Assembly (NCBI RefSeq): GCF_958298935.1
Contig: NC_084922.1
Location: 312,501 to 376,500 of the forward strand
Direction of reading: 5' to 3'
From: Phragmites australis
Taxonomy: Eukaryota; Streptophyta; Magnoliopsida; Poales; Poaceae
Length of the DNA: 64,000 nt
A program made the translations under genes and the position numbers. Positions within the stretch are counted from its first letter, which is position 1. Each line of letters begins with the position of its first letter. Positions 36,915-47,357 of this stretch are shown piece by piece. The notes beneath the pieces were generated by a model. It saw only the letters and a list, made by a program, of their open reading frames with translations, made no database searches and was not told the DNA's origin.

Positions 36915-37361
36915 CACTACTACAGGATCGTTTAAAAGTAGCGGCTCATCAGTGTCGGATATGCAGGAACCAAAACTAAAGATGTATCAGTGTCAGTTCT
37001 TAATCTCCCGCTCGTGAACAATGATAAAACCACTAAAAACTGACACTGATATTCATTATCAATGCCGGTTCATGGCTGGAACTGGCACTGATAGCCACAA
37101 ACTGGCATTTAAGTATTAGTGTCAGTTTCAGCCACGAATCGACAATGATAGTGACTATCAGTGCCGGTTCCATCAACCAACCGGCACTAATGCATGATGG
37201 GATCCGAAATTAATATCCAATTCAATTTTGGCTCTCGTTCGCAGTCCTCACGTCCGACTCAGGCGCTCTGGTCACATGTGCACTCCTTCTCTCCCTTATC
37301 TCTTCTCCACACTTCCACAGGCGATCTATCTCTCTCCCTTATTTCTTTCCTCCACCACAAG

Positions 37362-37398
<37 letters not shown>

Positions 37399-38172
37399 TC
37401 CCAAATCTAGCTGCTCCCGCCACCCCTCATCGGCGAGCTCGTCGGCTGTGCCCTCTTCCTCTTCCTGGTCATCCCCAAGTAGCATGTGGAGCGCTACTTC
37501 TCCACGCTGGATGCGGCGGCCACGGCGACAAGGGGCTGGATGTCGGCTTCTTGATCCATTCGTGGCCCAAGGAAATTGACCCCGACCAAGATTCGGTGCT
37601 TCCTACGCGTCCCTGAGAGATTTGCCTGGCAGTGCCTCGATTCCATTGCCAGCAAGAAATCAATCTATTCCCGATGGTGTTACTTACGCCTCTTCTTCCT
37701 TCTTGTCTACAGTGTTTTCAGGAGCAAGTGCTCTTCTTTGTAGGCGTTTCATCTAGGGGCTCGGACGGTTGGTTTGCTCTTGGAGATGACTGGCATCCAG
37801 GAGCAGTTTGGGATCAAGTTCCAGCTTTCGGATGGCACCGACATCAATCCCAAGCCAAAGGAGCATCGGAGGAGGGATGGCTCACATTGGTGCCTGTGCG
37901 CGTCGTGGTGGCCAGAGGAGCATGGTGGAGGGATGGGTCGCTGGAGGCTCGAGCGGCTCTGTCTCTATTTTTTTCCCCTGAAAATGGCTTCAGTGTCGGT
38001 TATGAATCCGGCAGTGATAGTGCTCAACTATCACTGCAGCTTGTGGAGCGCCGGTTCTAAAACCTGCACTGATGTCAATTTAGAACAAGCATTGATCACC
38101 TTTTTTTAGTAATGTCAGTTATTATTAAACCGACAATGAAAAAAAGATATGATGATCCTTTCTGTAATAGTA
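36915..38172. mobile_element. Non-autonomous CACTA transposon (CACTA-2)
   Basis: Starts CACTACTACAGGATCG (36915) and ends near GATCCTTTCTGTAATAGTA, an eroded inverted match. Subterminal CACTA repeats are plain: ATCAGTGTCGG, TATCAGTGTCAGTT, GGCACTGATA and, at the right, ATCACTGCAG, AAACCGACAATGA. About 1.26 kb. The middle has a (CT)16 tract (37363-37395) and coding-like sequence (37400-37980) that may be a captured gene piece without recognisable domain. The left terminus with its flank is tandemly duplicated (46-base period, 36835-36926). No clean 3-base duplication. Confidence 0.7.
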
Positions 38173-39468
38173 ATATTATACTAGTACAACATAGTACATA
38201 TATATACCTCTGGTTGTTCTGGATTTTGGAGGGATAGCTAATGCTGTTGTTGCCCAACCACCGTCGGCACCTAGCGCAGGATCAACGTCGTATTTGCAGA
38301 GTATCAACGGTAGGACAGTTCTGTATTGCATTCCAGTGGACCAACCGGACCGGGTAAGATGTAACCGCAGGCACACCGAACGGAACGGACCTCACATCTC
38401 ATATATTGGGCTGGGCACAGGTAAGGAAGCAAAGATTCCCATAGCAGAGGGAGCCAAGAAGCACGACGAAAGGAAAATGACACCGTGCACCAACTGGCGA
38501 TGCACCGGGCCAAAAACGTCAGCCGCGACGATGATTTTCGTCCAAATATATATAATACGCGCGAGGTTATACGTACGCACTGCACGCTCGCGTAGATCAA
38601 GTCGTGTTGATCCCGATGAAAACGTCCTTGTCCTTCTAGATCTCCTGCCCGACGTGTCAGTGTTCTCATCTCCTCCGTTTCTATCTCGCCTCGTGACAGC
38701 CGTGTATTTGCACACCAGCAGAGAAGCGTCACGGGTCATTGATCGATCTCACGTACCTACTCAGCTTTTTTTCCCAACTCGATCGTACGTACTCGATAAT
38801 TAAGGTTTATCCAAATTAACCTGCTGCTCTTTGAAGATAAGCTAGCTATCAGCAGCATAATACAACCTGTTTACGCCATGCACATGCATGTGTAATGTGT
38901 TGGACTATTTCTATTTGCATATAATCAAAGTTTGACCCGGATCATCAGCTGTGTACGTAGTGGATCAGAAGAGAGCTTGCTCGATCTGAGTGCGCTTAAT
39001 TATATTGAAACAACAACAGCACAGTAGAGTACTAGTACGAGAACGAGTCACGCCGATTGATTGATCTGCCGACTGCCGCGCTCTATCACCATACGTACTC
39101 AGATCCAGCGGGCAACAAGTGGAAGGCGCGAAAAGACGCACGGGGCAACGGCGACCACGCAAACCAGCTGCAGCGTGGCAAATGACAAAGAGACGAGTAG
39201 TACATGGTTGGCAATGGCATCGTCTTGGAGGCCTCCTGCCGGGGCCTCGCTGCTACATGCATACCGCCTTTTTACCATCATCGCCATCGCCATCATCAGC
39301 GGGGAGAAGAGATGGAACAGAAACCGGGCGGCCGGCCGGAGGAGAGAGCGAGACGAGGGACATCGTCTCCAGCTGATATGCATCCTGTCGCTGTCGTCGT
39401 CCCACCGCCCCCACCTCTTTGTTGGCTCCTTCCACTGCTGCTGGGCCTCCTGCCTCATCAGAGTCACG

Positions 39469-39513
<45 letters not shown>

Positions 39514-39764
39514 CGGCAAATGGATCGAGTACCGCCTGTGCACCGTAGACTATTCCTATTGCCACTGGACAACGTTAGGGCGCGGCCGGGCACAACATGT
39601 TCGCCTTGACAGCAACTTATCTTGCGGATTAGTTAAATGACTTTATCATTGTTTTGTTTGAAACATGCCACTCTATAAATTGTTCTTCCCATTCGCCCCC
39701 CCCCCCCCTCTGATGTACATCTTTAATTTTTTTTTCAATTTTTTATCCAAAAAATATCGATTTG
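38173..39764. other. Spacer with a (TC)20 tract; no gene
   Basis: No domain recognised in any frame. (TC)20 at 39471-39510 and a C-run near 39700 make several misleading frames (Ser-Leu repeats). Frames at 38294-38803 and 39061-39609 look open by chance. Confidence 0.35.
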
Positions 39765-39931
39765 GCCCTCGACTATCACTGTCAGCTAAAATCTTCAGCC
39801 GGCAGTGATAACCCTTTCACTGTCGGTCCTCAGACCGACAGTGATAATCTGCTCGTTGCCCACTGTCAACTTCAAAACTAACAGTGAAGATGGTTTTAAA
39901 GCCGACAGTGAAGGAGATTTATGCAACAGTG
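39765..39931. mobile_element. CACTA-like terminal fragment
   Basis: Dense subterminal repeats TATCACTGTCAGC, GGCAGTGATA, CACTGTCGGT, ACCGACAGTGATAA end in TTTATGCAACAGTG, which inverted reads CACTGTTGC. A matching left end was not located. Confidence 0.55.
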
Positions 39932-41329
39932 CCTTTATCTTGCCCTCTTTTTTTCCCTTACTGATCTTGAGCACGACTAGCTAGGGCCATGCATGCTGCT
40001 CATCTCCGGTTACATGGCAAAGACACTTTCATTTCTCTGAGTAGTATTTACGTGCAACTAACTAGCTTCCACAACGATTGCAAATTAAAGGCCCCACAAA
40101 TTAAACTACACAAAAAATACTATAATTTGGAGTGTACCGCTTTCCAATTACACCATTTTAGAGTGCCACCCTCACACTTATTTTTTTTCAATGTCAATAT
40201 TTTGAAGGTACACATATCAAACTATCTGTCTGTATATGCACTCTATTAATTGCTAGAGTGAATTTCACGTAACTATAAATCCGATTCAACTAAAAGTTAC
40301 TACCTAGTCGTGATAATAAAAAAAATGTAAGTTTGCGCAGGACATTGACATAGTCTACAACATGATATTTTGACTAGCAGTCTCTAGAAATATGATATTT
40401 CAAATGAAAAAGGGTTGACTATACAATATTTTTCATCATGAGTCTAACTAGGACCATCAATCTTACGTCATGAATCGGGACACGAAATTCCATAAGGGCA
40501 TATGGATGTACGGACTATCCTAACTGTTCATTTATGTTAAAATTCGTATTAGAGGGATAAATGAAAAGAAAATATAAGAATATGAGAGAATTAATAGATA
40601 CATAAGTATAAGGTGAAAGAGATAGATAGTCGAGATAGACTATACATACACATCACATTACAAAGTTGCATTTTCCGTCGTGAATCTATGCAATTCGTCG
40701 TATATTAATGGTCAAAGATACAATATACTTTTACGGTACATCCAATCGTCTAGTAAAACATGCATGTACTCCCTCCCAATAGATCTGTGGCTGCTGTTAC
40801 ACCAGTACAGGAGGCAACCGTTTGTTGCAGTGCAACAGTCTTGCTGGGCCATGCATGCAATAGGTCGCTGGCAACTTATACCGGACCCGATAGATCAGTT
40901 TATGCATGCAATGTAGCAGCAGCAGTGCCACGTACTGCAAGTTTTCCCGCATTAATTATTAGGCGCCAGTACTTGCAGTAGTGCACCGAATATATACATA
41001 TATAAATGTGCGCTAGGTGGCTGTGTACATGTACATGCACACATGAGCATGCAGCTCGAACGGGATGCATGCATGGGCCCTGACCAAGTGCTCCATCACC
41101 ACGTGCTATGTTTAGCTACGTACCACGGTGCAGTGCGTGCTACTGCTTAGATCGATGGTTGGAGATTAGCCTCAACGTATAGTGCATATCACCCCTGTAA
41201 TCCTAAGATTTTCTTTCGAGTCACGTAACTTATTAGTTAACCTATATATACTGAATATTAACGGAAACACTAATTAAACGGGTTCAGTCACGTAAACCGT
41301 CCAATAGCATTCTCTAGACATAGCATGTA
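39932..41329. other. Spacer, no gene recognised
   Basis: AT-rich, with many CATGCATG-type palindromes between 40850 and 41100. No open frame with a recognisable product and no clear mobile-element ends. Confidence 0.35.
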
Positions 41330-41580
41330 CTCCCTTCATTCAAAAATTACAAGACATATTTTATTTTGAAAAAATCTTTAAAGTTAAACTTTGCTCATTA
41401 TTTTCTCATAAAATATATAGTTTATAGATACAAAACCAGTATAGTGTGAAGGCTTTTTAAATTATAAATAATCTAATTGTATATACTAAATATATTTATA
41501 TTTTGATTAATTGTTTGATCTAAATATAAAAAATTGACTTTTCCAAACAAAACATGCCTTGTATTTTTTAACAGAGGGAG
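41330..41580. mobile_element. Stowaway-type MITE
   Basis: Begins CTCCCTTCATTCAAAAATTA and ends TTTTAACAGAGGGAG, the classic Stowaway inverted ends. It is preceded by TA; the right-hand TA has become CA. The inner arms also pair (ACAAGACATATTTTA with AAACATGCCTTGTA). 251 bp, no coding capacity. Confidence 0.85.
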
Positions 41581-42273
41581 CATAAAATAGCTAGCGTCAA
41601 ATTAACCTCTCAGCAGACAATCGGCACATTAATATTATATTCCGTATCAGAATGGTATGCTGCATTCACCCTGTTATGATCGACGTGCACAAGTTCACTT
41701 GTTAGTTTTGGATACATCATGGGTCTGCCGTGCTTTTCATGCATGTGTTGTCACTACTATAGAAGGATCCTCACTGTCCCTTTTTTATTATCGATATGAT
41801 AATAACCAGTAATAATAAGATATCATTATGTGTTGTTATTATTATAGAAAAGATCATTAGTGCCCATTTTTTATTACCGATTTGATAATAACCGATAATG
41901 ATAGGATATCACTATTGGTTTATAAGCTGAATCGTCATATCTAATATTGAGCCGTTAAGTAGCGGTAGTGATAGTCACTATCATTGTCGGTTCTAGCTAC
42001 GAACCGACAGTGATAAAAGTATCATATTGGTTCATAAGCTCAACTGTCAGATCAATGATTGAGCTTATGAACCGGTTTATGTTACAAACCGGTAGTGATA
42101 AAAAGTAGAATTGACGGTCCTGAAGCTCAAATGACATATTGATCTATCCTTTTGAGCTTCTGAACTGGCAATGATACTTTTTATCATTGTCGTTTCGTAG
42201 CTAGAGCCGTCAGTGATAATCCTTCTGTAAATATTTTTCCCTCTGCCAGTTCCATGCGCATCTCACACTTATC

Positions 42274-44569
42274 TAGGGATGGCAATCGGGTACACTAGGT
42301 ACGGATAGTGCTCACCCATACCCGCACTCGCTGGTTTTTTACTCGCTCACGGGTATACCCGCGAACTCCCACGGGCGAAGGGTCGGCCCTAAATCTGTCA
42401 CCCATGGGTATACCCATTTACCTGCTGAGCAGCACGGCGGGGCTGGCTGGGGCGAGGCGACAACGCGATGGGGTAGTGGGTGTGAGGAACGGTGACGTCC
42501 TAAGAGGGAGGTTGAATTAGAACACTTAGAAACTATTCGGCTCCAAAAACTTCACCAGAGAAACCTATCTCAAATTCTATTTAAATGTGCTCTAGGTTTA
42601 TCTAGTGTGTCCACTCTACCGCTTAAGGGTATTGCAACCTACTCTAACAAGGTAAATTGCAAGTAAGTAAATACGGAAAAGTAAATAAGGTAGAGAGACA
42701 AAACTCGCCACAATGGATTTTTATCTCGTGGTATCGATAGTATGAATGCCACCCTTAGTCCATGTTGGAGCTCCACAAAGGATATGCTCCTGGTCGGCAC
42801 CTGGTCACGGCTCTTGAACTACCAAGTCACTAAGATAAGGTCTCAAGCACGATGAGCCATTAAGCCACCAAGGCAAGATCTTACTACTAGACTCTCTTTC
42901 GATCACTTACCGTTGTGATCACTTCGGAGCATAAGCCACCAAGGCAAGGGCCTCCGTGTCTCCATACACGTGTCTTACCACCACTCCACACTAAGTTGGA
43001 GGCTCAACAAGCTTGAGCCACCAAGGCCTAAGATACCGGCGAGTCACTAAGACTCCAAGGAGCCGATGTACCACTAGGTACAAGCTAGGATCACTCTTTG
43101 ATCCCTTCTTCAAGCTGCAGAACCTAGTTAGAACTCACTCTAGGCCTATAAGCACTAAACACTCTCTAATCTTGTGCTTAATCATCTTAGACAATCACTT
43201 TAAGCATTTTGGTGGTTTGGATGTCTTCTCAAGTGTATATGAGCTTCCTCTAGAATACAACAGCATGCCACATGTCAAATAATTGAGTGGATGGGTATTT
43301 ATAGCCTCAAACCCACCAACTAGCCATTTTTTCATTGGCTCAGAAAAGCTATTAACAATGGATAATCTGGTGAGAACAGTAGTACTAAATTAGCTGTTGG
43401 AACTCCACTCAAAGCCTTTGTGGACACTAGATATTCCGATATGCCTTCAAATCCATCATCGGACCCTTTAGTAAGTTATCTTGAGCCAGACTGCGTCACT
43501 TCTTTTCTGTGTAAAATGCGTCGGTGCATTCATCTCTGTGATCATCGGACTATCCGGTGAGTTGATCTTCATTCTTTAGCACTTGCAGTCGCCTCTGCAA
43601 GAAATGCTCTGGTGTGCACAAACCAAGCAGCAGACCTTTTGGTGGGTTGATCTCCAATCTTTGCAATTGCATTCTTCTCTGTAAGAAATGCTTCGATACT
43701 ATCCAGTGCAGATCACTAGACTATCCGATGATATCCTTAGCCTTCTCCCCTTTGTCAGAAACGCTCTGGTAAGTTCAACACACAGAGGACTGGACTATCC
43801 GGTGAGACTATCAGCCTCTATATACAATGCCCCGTTGAGTGCAAACTCTATTGCACCGGACTATCCTGTGAGGTCAATTCTCCTGGGACTTATCCAATTC
43901 AATCAAAATTTGTCCTGACTGCGGTGGATTCTTGATGCATTGCATCTGTGAGACATACTAGCATATATTCTTGACAAACGTGTTAGTCCTAATGAATATA
44001 TTAGCACTAATAACTAAAATCACAATCATGACCTAATATGATTATTTTCGCTACAGTGGGTGGGCCGGGGCGGGGTGACATGATGGGTTGGCACGAGGTG
44101 ACGGTGCAGCGGCGTGATGGGGCAGTGGGATGGGGCGGCGAGGCGACGTGGCGGTGGGGCTAGCCATGGCGGGGGGCACGACGAGGCCGCGTGGGGGCGA
44201 CGACGTAGCACGAGGAGGGTTGCTGGGGTAGGGCGCCAGGGAGGGGGCAGTCAGGGGCTCGGGTCATCATGCAGAGGTGCAGCATGCTAGGTGGCTGGGA
44301 GTGGCAGGGGGTTGAAGAGCAAAGAGCTCGGCTGTTCAAGTATTTATACGATGTAGAATGTTATGGTTTAGAGGAATGACCCACTTGTTATAGATCTATA
44401 CGGGTTTCACAGGTATACGTATGTCTTACCCATACTCATACCCATCTACCCGTTAGGTAGTATTTTCTACCCACAAACGTACCCGTGGTACAAAATACTA
44501 CACATACCCTACCCTATTCGGGTATTTACTCGTGGATAAATGGGTAATCGAGATAAATTGCCATCCTTA
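42274..44569. mobile_element. hAT-type element nested in CACTA-3
   Basis: Starts TAGGGATGGCAATCGGGTAC and ends AAATTGCCATCCTTA, a 13-base inverted pair with one mismatch, and is flanked by CACTTATC (42266-42273) and CACTTCTC (44570-44577), an 8-base duplication with one change. Subterminal GGGTATACCC/GGGTA repeats fit hAT elements. The middle (about 42495-44045) is a distinct block with repeated GGACTATCCGGTGA-type phrases and GAGCCACCAAGGC, probably a further insertion. No transposase is seen. Confidence 0.8.
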
Positions 44570-44669
44570 CACTTCTCTTGCCGCCGACCACGAGCGGGCG
44601 TGTCGCCTCGCTCCTTGTCTCCCCATCTCACTCACGACAGAGAACACATTATTTCAAGATGATTGTGTT

Positions 44670-45632
44670 TAGGGCTAGCAATGGGTCAGGTCGGGTCCAG
44701 TGGAGAAAAACCATGCCTCACTTGAAACCCACCAGCCACAACCCAACCCAAAGTTGAATGACCAAACGGGCTAAAAAACTAAACCTAAACCCAAACCCAT
44801 TGGGTGCCCGTCGAATTTCAGGCACCTGTCGGGTTCAACTCAGTAGTAGGACAACACTAGGCAGTGGGGCGACGACAGCAGGTCAGTTGTAGCCACAGGG
44901 CATTGGCACGGGGTTGGAGGCCATCGGGCGTGTGTGGGCAAAGCTGGAGGCGGCAGTGACAGGGCGGATCTGCTCGGCGCAGAGGCAGAGGCTGTTGGGT
45001 TCGAGCGGTCGGAGGAGGAGGCAACGCAACACGATGGATTTGACCCGTCGGTGGCTCGGCGCGAGGTTGAAAGTAGTCGAGCATGAGCAGGCACAGGAGG
45101 AGGCAGCAGCGGCGGAGCGAATCTAGCCCCTCAGCGGCTCGGAATGGAGGAGGAGGCCACCGGGCTCGAGCGGGAGGAGGAGGCAATCCGATGCGGCGGC
45201 AGCGGCTGGGCAGATCTGGCTGCTTGGTGCGGAACTGGAGGCCGCCGGGCTTAAGTGGGCGGAGGAGGAGGCGACGCGACATGGTGGCAGCGGTGAGGGC
45301 GCAGGGGAACGACAGCGAGGCAGCGCAATGGTGGGTTGGCGGCGACTAGGAGTGGCTCACGCGGGATCGACTAACTGAGACTCCGAGAGAGGCAGAGAAC
45401 TAGGATTAGGAGGATGCGATGGGCAGTAGTGGCTAATGTGCTAGTTGACTGGGCCGCTGAGCTGCTGGACTGTTATTGTATCGGGCAACCTGTGGGCACC
45501 CACAGGAAAAATATAAAGCCCGAACCCGACCCGACCTGCCAAATCCGTAGGCAAAAATTTCAACCCGAACCCAAACTTGTCGGGTCCAAAACCTGCGGGT
45601 TCCCAGACCCACGGGTCTAATTGCCAGCCCTA
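44670..45632. mobile_element. Second hAT-type element nested in CACTA-3
   Basis: Starts TAGGGCTAGCAATGGGTC and ends GTCTAATTGCCAGCCCTA, with a perfect 8-base duplication ATTGTGTT (44662-44669, 45633-45640). Subterminal CGGGT(T/C)/ACCCG repeats are dense. 963 bp, GC-rich middle with Arg/Ala-rich frames but no transposase. It lies 100 bases from the first hAT element. Confidence 0.9.
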
Positions 45633-46429
45633 ATTGTGTTTTCGCCATTCATTTAGATTTACTATTGTCACTGTTGTTTGAAGATGATTATGTTTTCACT
45701 GCAAAACCATTATGCTAGGAGCTCTTTCATATGGGAATGTTTTGCACCATATGTCACATTGATCCCCATACTGAAGAGCTTTTGGTACAGCAGGTTTTGC
45801 ATCAAGGACAACAAATATCAATGCGGTTTCAAGATGATTATGTTTTTAAATTATGTAAATATGCCATATGGTGCAAAACTTGCTCTACCAGGAACTCTGA
45901 GCAGTTTTGCACCATATGGTGTATTGATACTAATGTTGAAGAGTTTTTGCCCCTCACCTGCTGCAAACTTGAGATAGATTGCCCATGTTAAAGAGTTTCT
46001 GGTGGAGCTTTTTTTCACCAAATGGCACAGTTATTAGTGATAGTTCAATACATGAACCGATAGTGATAATCCAATTATTTATGCCGGTTTATACAATAAA
46101 CCGACAGTAGTATTTAGATTATCACTACTAGTTTGTACTATAAAACAATATTGATATTTACTATCATTGTTGGTTTTTTGGTTCAAAAATCAGCAATGAT
46201 GACCCTTTATATACTTAGTGTGTAGCAGCATATTACACGGTCCCAGTGACAGAGATCATTAGCGCCTACATTCATTGAATTGTTTGCTTAGAAACGTCAG
46301 CTACAACTGTCATCGGTTCCTGTTTCCGTGCTTTGTCTTTTCCCTAAAAATGCTTTAGGTGGATATCAACTCTTCTTAATTTTTAGATCCAAAAAAGATG
46401 TATATATGTGGATGATATTCTACACAATC

Positions 46430-46515
46430 AGAGCACTGAGCATTTGTTAATTAGGATCTTGCGTCCACCCAGGTTCGAGTTCCAGACTTGTTACGGAGCT
46501 CATCTTTTTCCCGGG
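46430..46515 (+). mobile_element. Possible SINE remnant upstream of GLK2
   Basis: A B-box-like GGTTCGAGTTCC stands at 46472-46483 within CCACCCAGGTTCGAG, the usual setting in grass tRNA-derived SINEs. The A box upstream is degraded and the ends are unclear. Confidence 0.3.
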
Positions 46516-46952
46516 ATTTTGATTGCCAAGTAGGAATAGTACATAGTAATACAAATACTTATATTTTGAAATCAAATATTTCTCATAACTAGTGTAATAA
46601 TACTATTTCCACATTATTCACATAAATAATTATATATATTAGCTCGCGATCAGAGTTTTTTTAGCACTTAAATATTAAAACTTCGATTCAATAGAAGGGA
46701 GTGTATAGTAGCCACTCTAAAATTCTAAATATATACTAGGCCGTACTTAACAATGATGAGTAGAAAAACACGATCAATGTAGATTCTGGTGGAGGACAAA
46801 ATGCCTAGCAAACGGGCATATCCGAATCAGAATTATTTTCTTGTGCAAGTTGCAATGGTCAAATTCAGCCGGCAGTATACTAACTGACGTGAGAAATCGC
46901 ACACAGATAAACGCTGCGGAGCCTAGTGTCTTGTGCGTATACAGTCGATCGG

Positions 46953-46956
46953 TGTA

Positions 46957-47015
<59 letters not shown>

Positions 47016-47357
47016 GGGCATTGCCACAAAAGAAAGAGAGAACCCTATAGAGAAATCTGGAGGAGGTTGTGGTGGACATGCGTCCTCCTGTCCTGCCTCT
47101 AATACTCCAAAATCACCACCAAACTAGTCTTCTAGCTAGTCCATTGCTCTCACATCTCTTCTTCTTTCCTTCTCCCATCTTCTTTATCCATTAGAGATCT
47201 TGGTTAGCGATCTGAGCTCCCCATGGAGTACTGATAATCGAGCAAAAATTAACCGGTAGCAGATACATATCTGATTCTCTACCAAGATAGAGAGATTCAT
47301 TTAGGAGGGGTAGTATTTTTGTATAGGTATCCCTAGTTGTTGCTAGTAGCGGGATCG
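46953..47357 (+). promoter_or_regulatory. GLK2 core promoter and 5' leader with (GA)27 and two uORFs
   Basis: A TATA-like TATAAT (46955) is directly followed by a pure (GA)27 tract (46961-47014), then a CT-rich leader. Two short upstream frames precede the GLK2 start: 47078-47194 (38 codons plus stop) and 47223-47234 (ATG GAG TAC TGA). Both end before the main ATG and could lower translation. The transcription start is not known, so whether they lie in the mRNA is inferred. Confidence 0.5.

Larger units (their letters stand above)
41752..46220. mobile_element. CACTA transposon with nested hAT elements (CACTA-3)
   Basis: Left end CACTACTATAGAAGGATC (41752); right end inverted reads CACTAAGTATATAAAGGGTC (ends 46220). 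The 3-base duplication TGT is exact (41749-41751, 46221-46223). Subterminal repeats of both ends are present (ACCGACAGTGATAA at left; AACCGATAGTGATAATC at right). The 4469-bp body is interrupted by two hAT elements, so the CACTA itself is about 1.2 kb and non-autonomous. A Cys-rich frame at 45731-45991, in the innermost right part, has no recognised domain. Confidence 0.85.

Noticed and set aside
47337..47357. Seven-codon N-terminal extension of GLK2
   Set aside because: It would start at TTG, not ATG; the ATG at 47358 gives the usual grass MLEVSTLR start.
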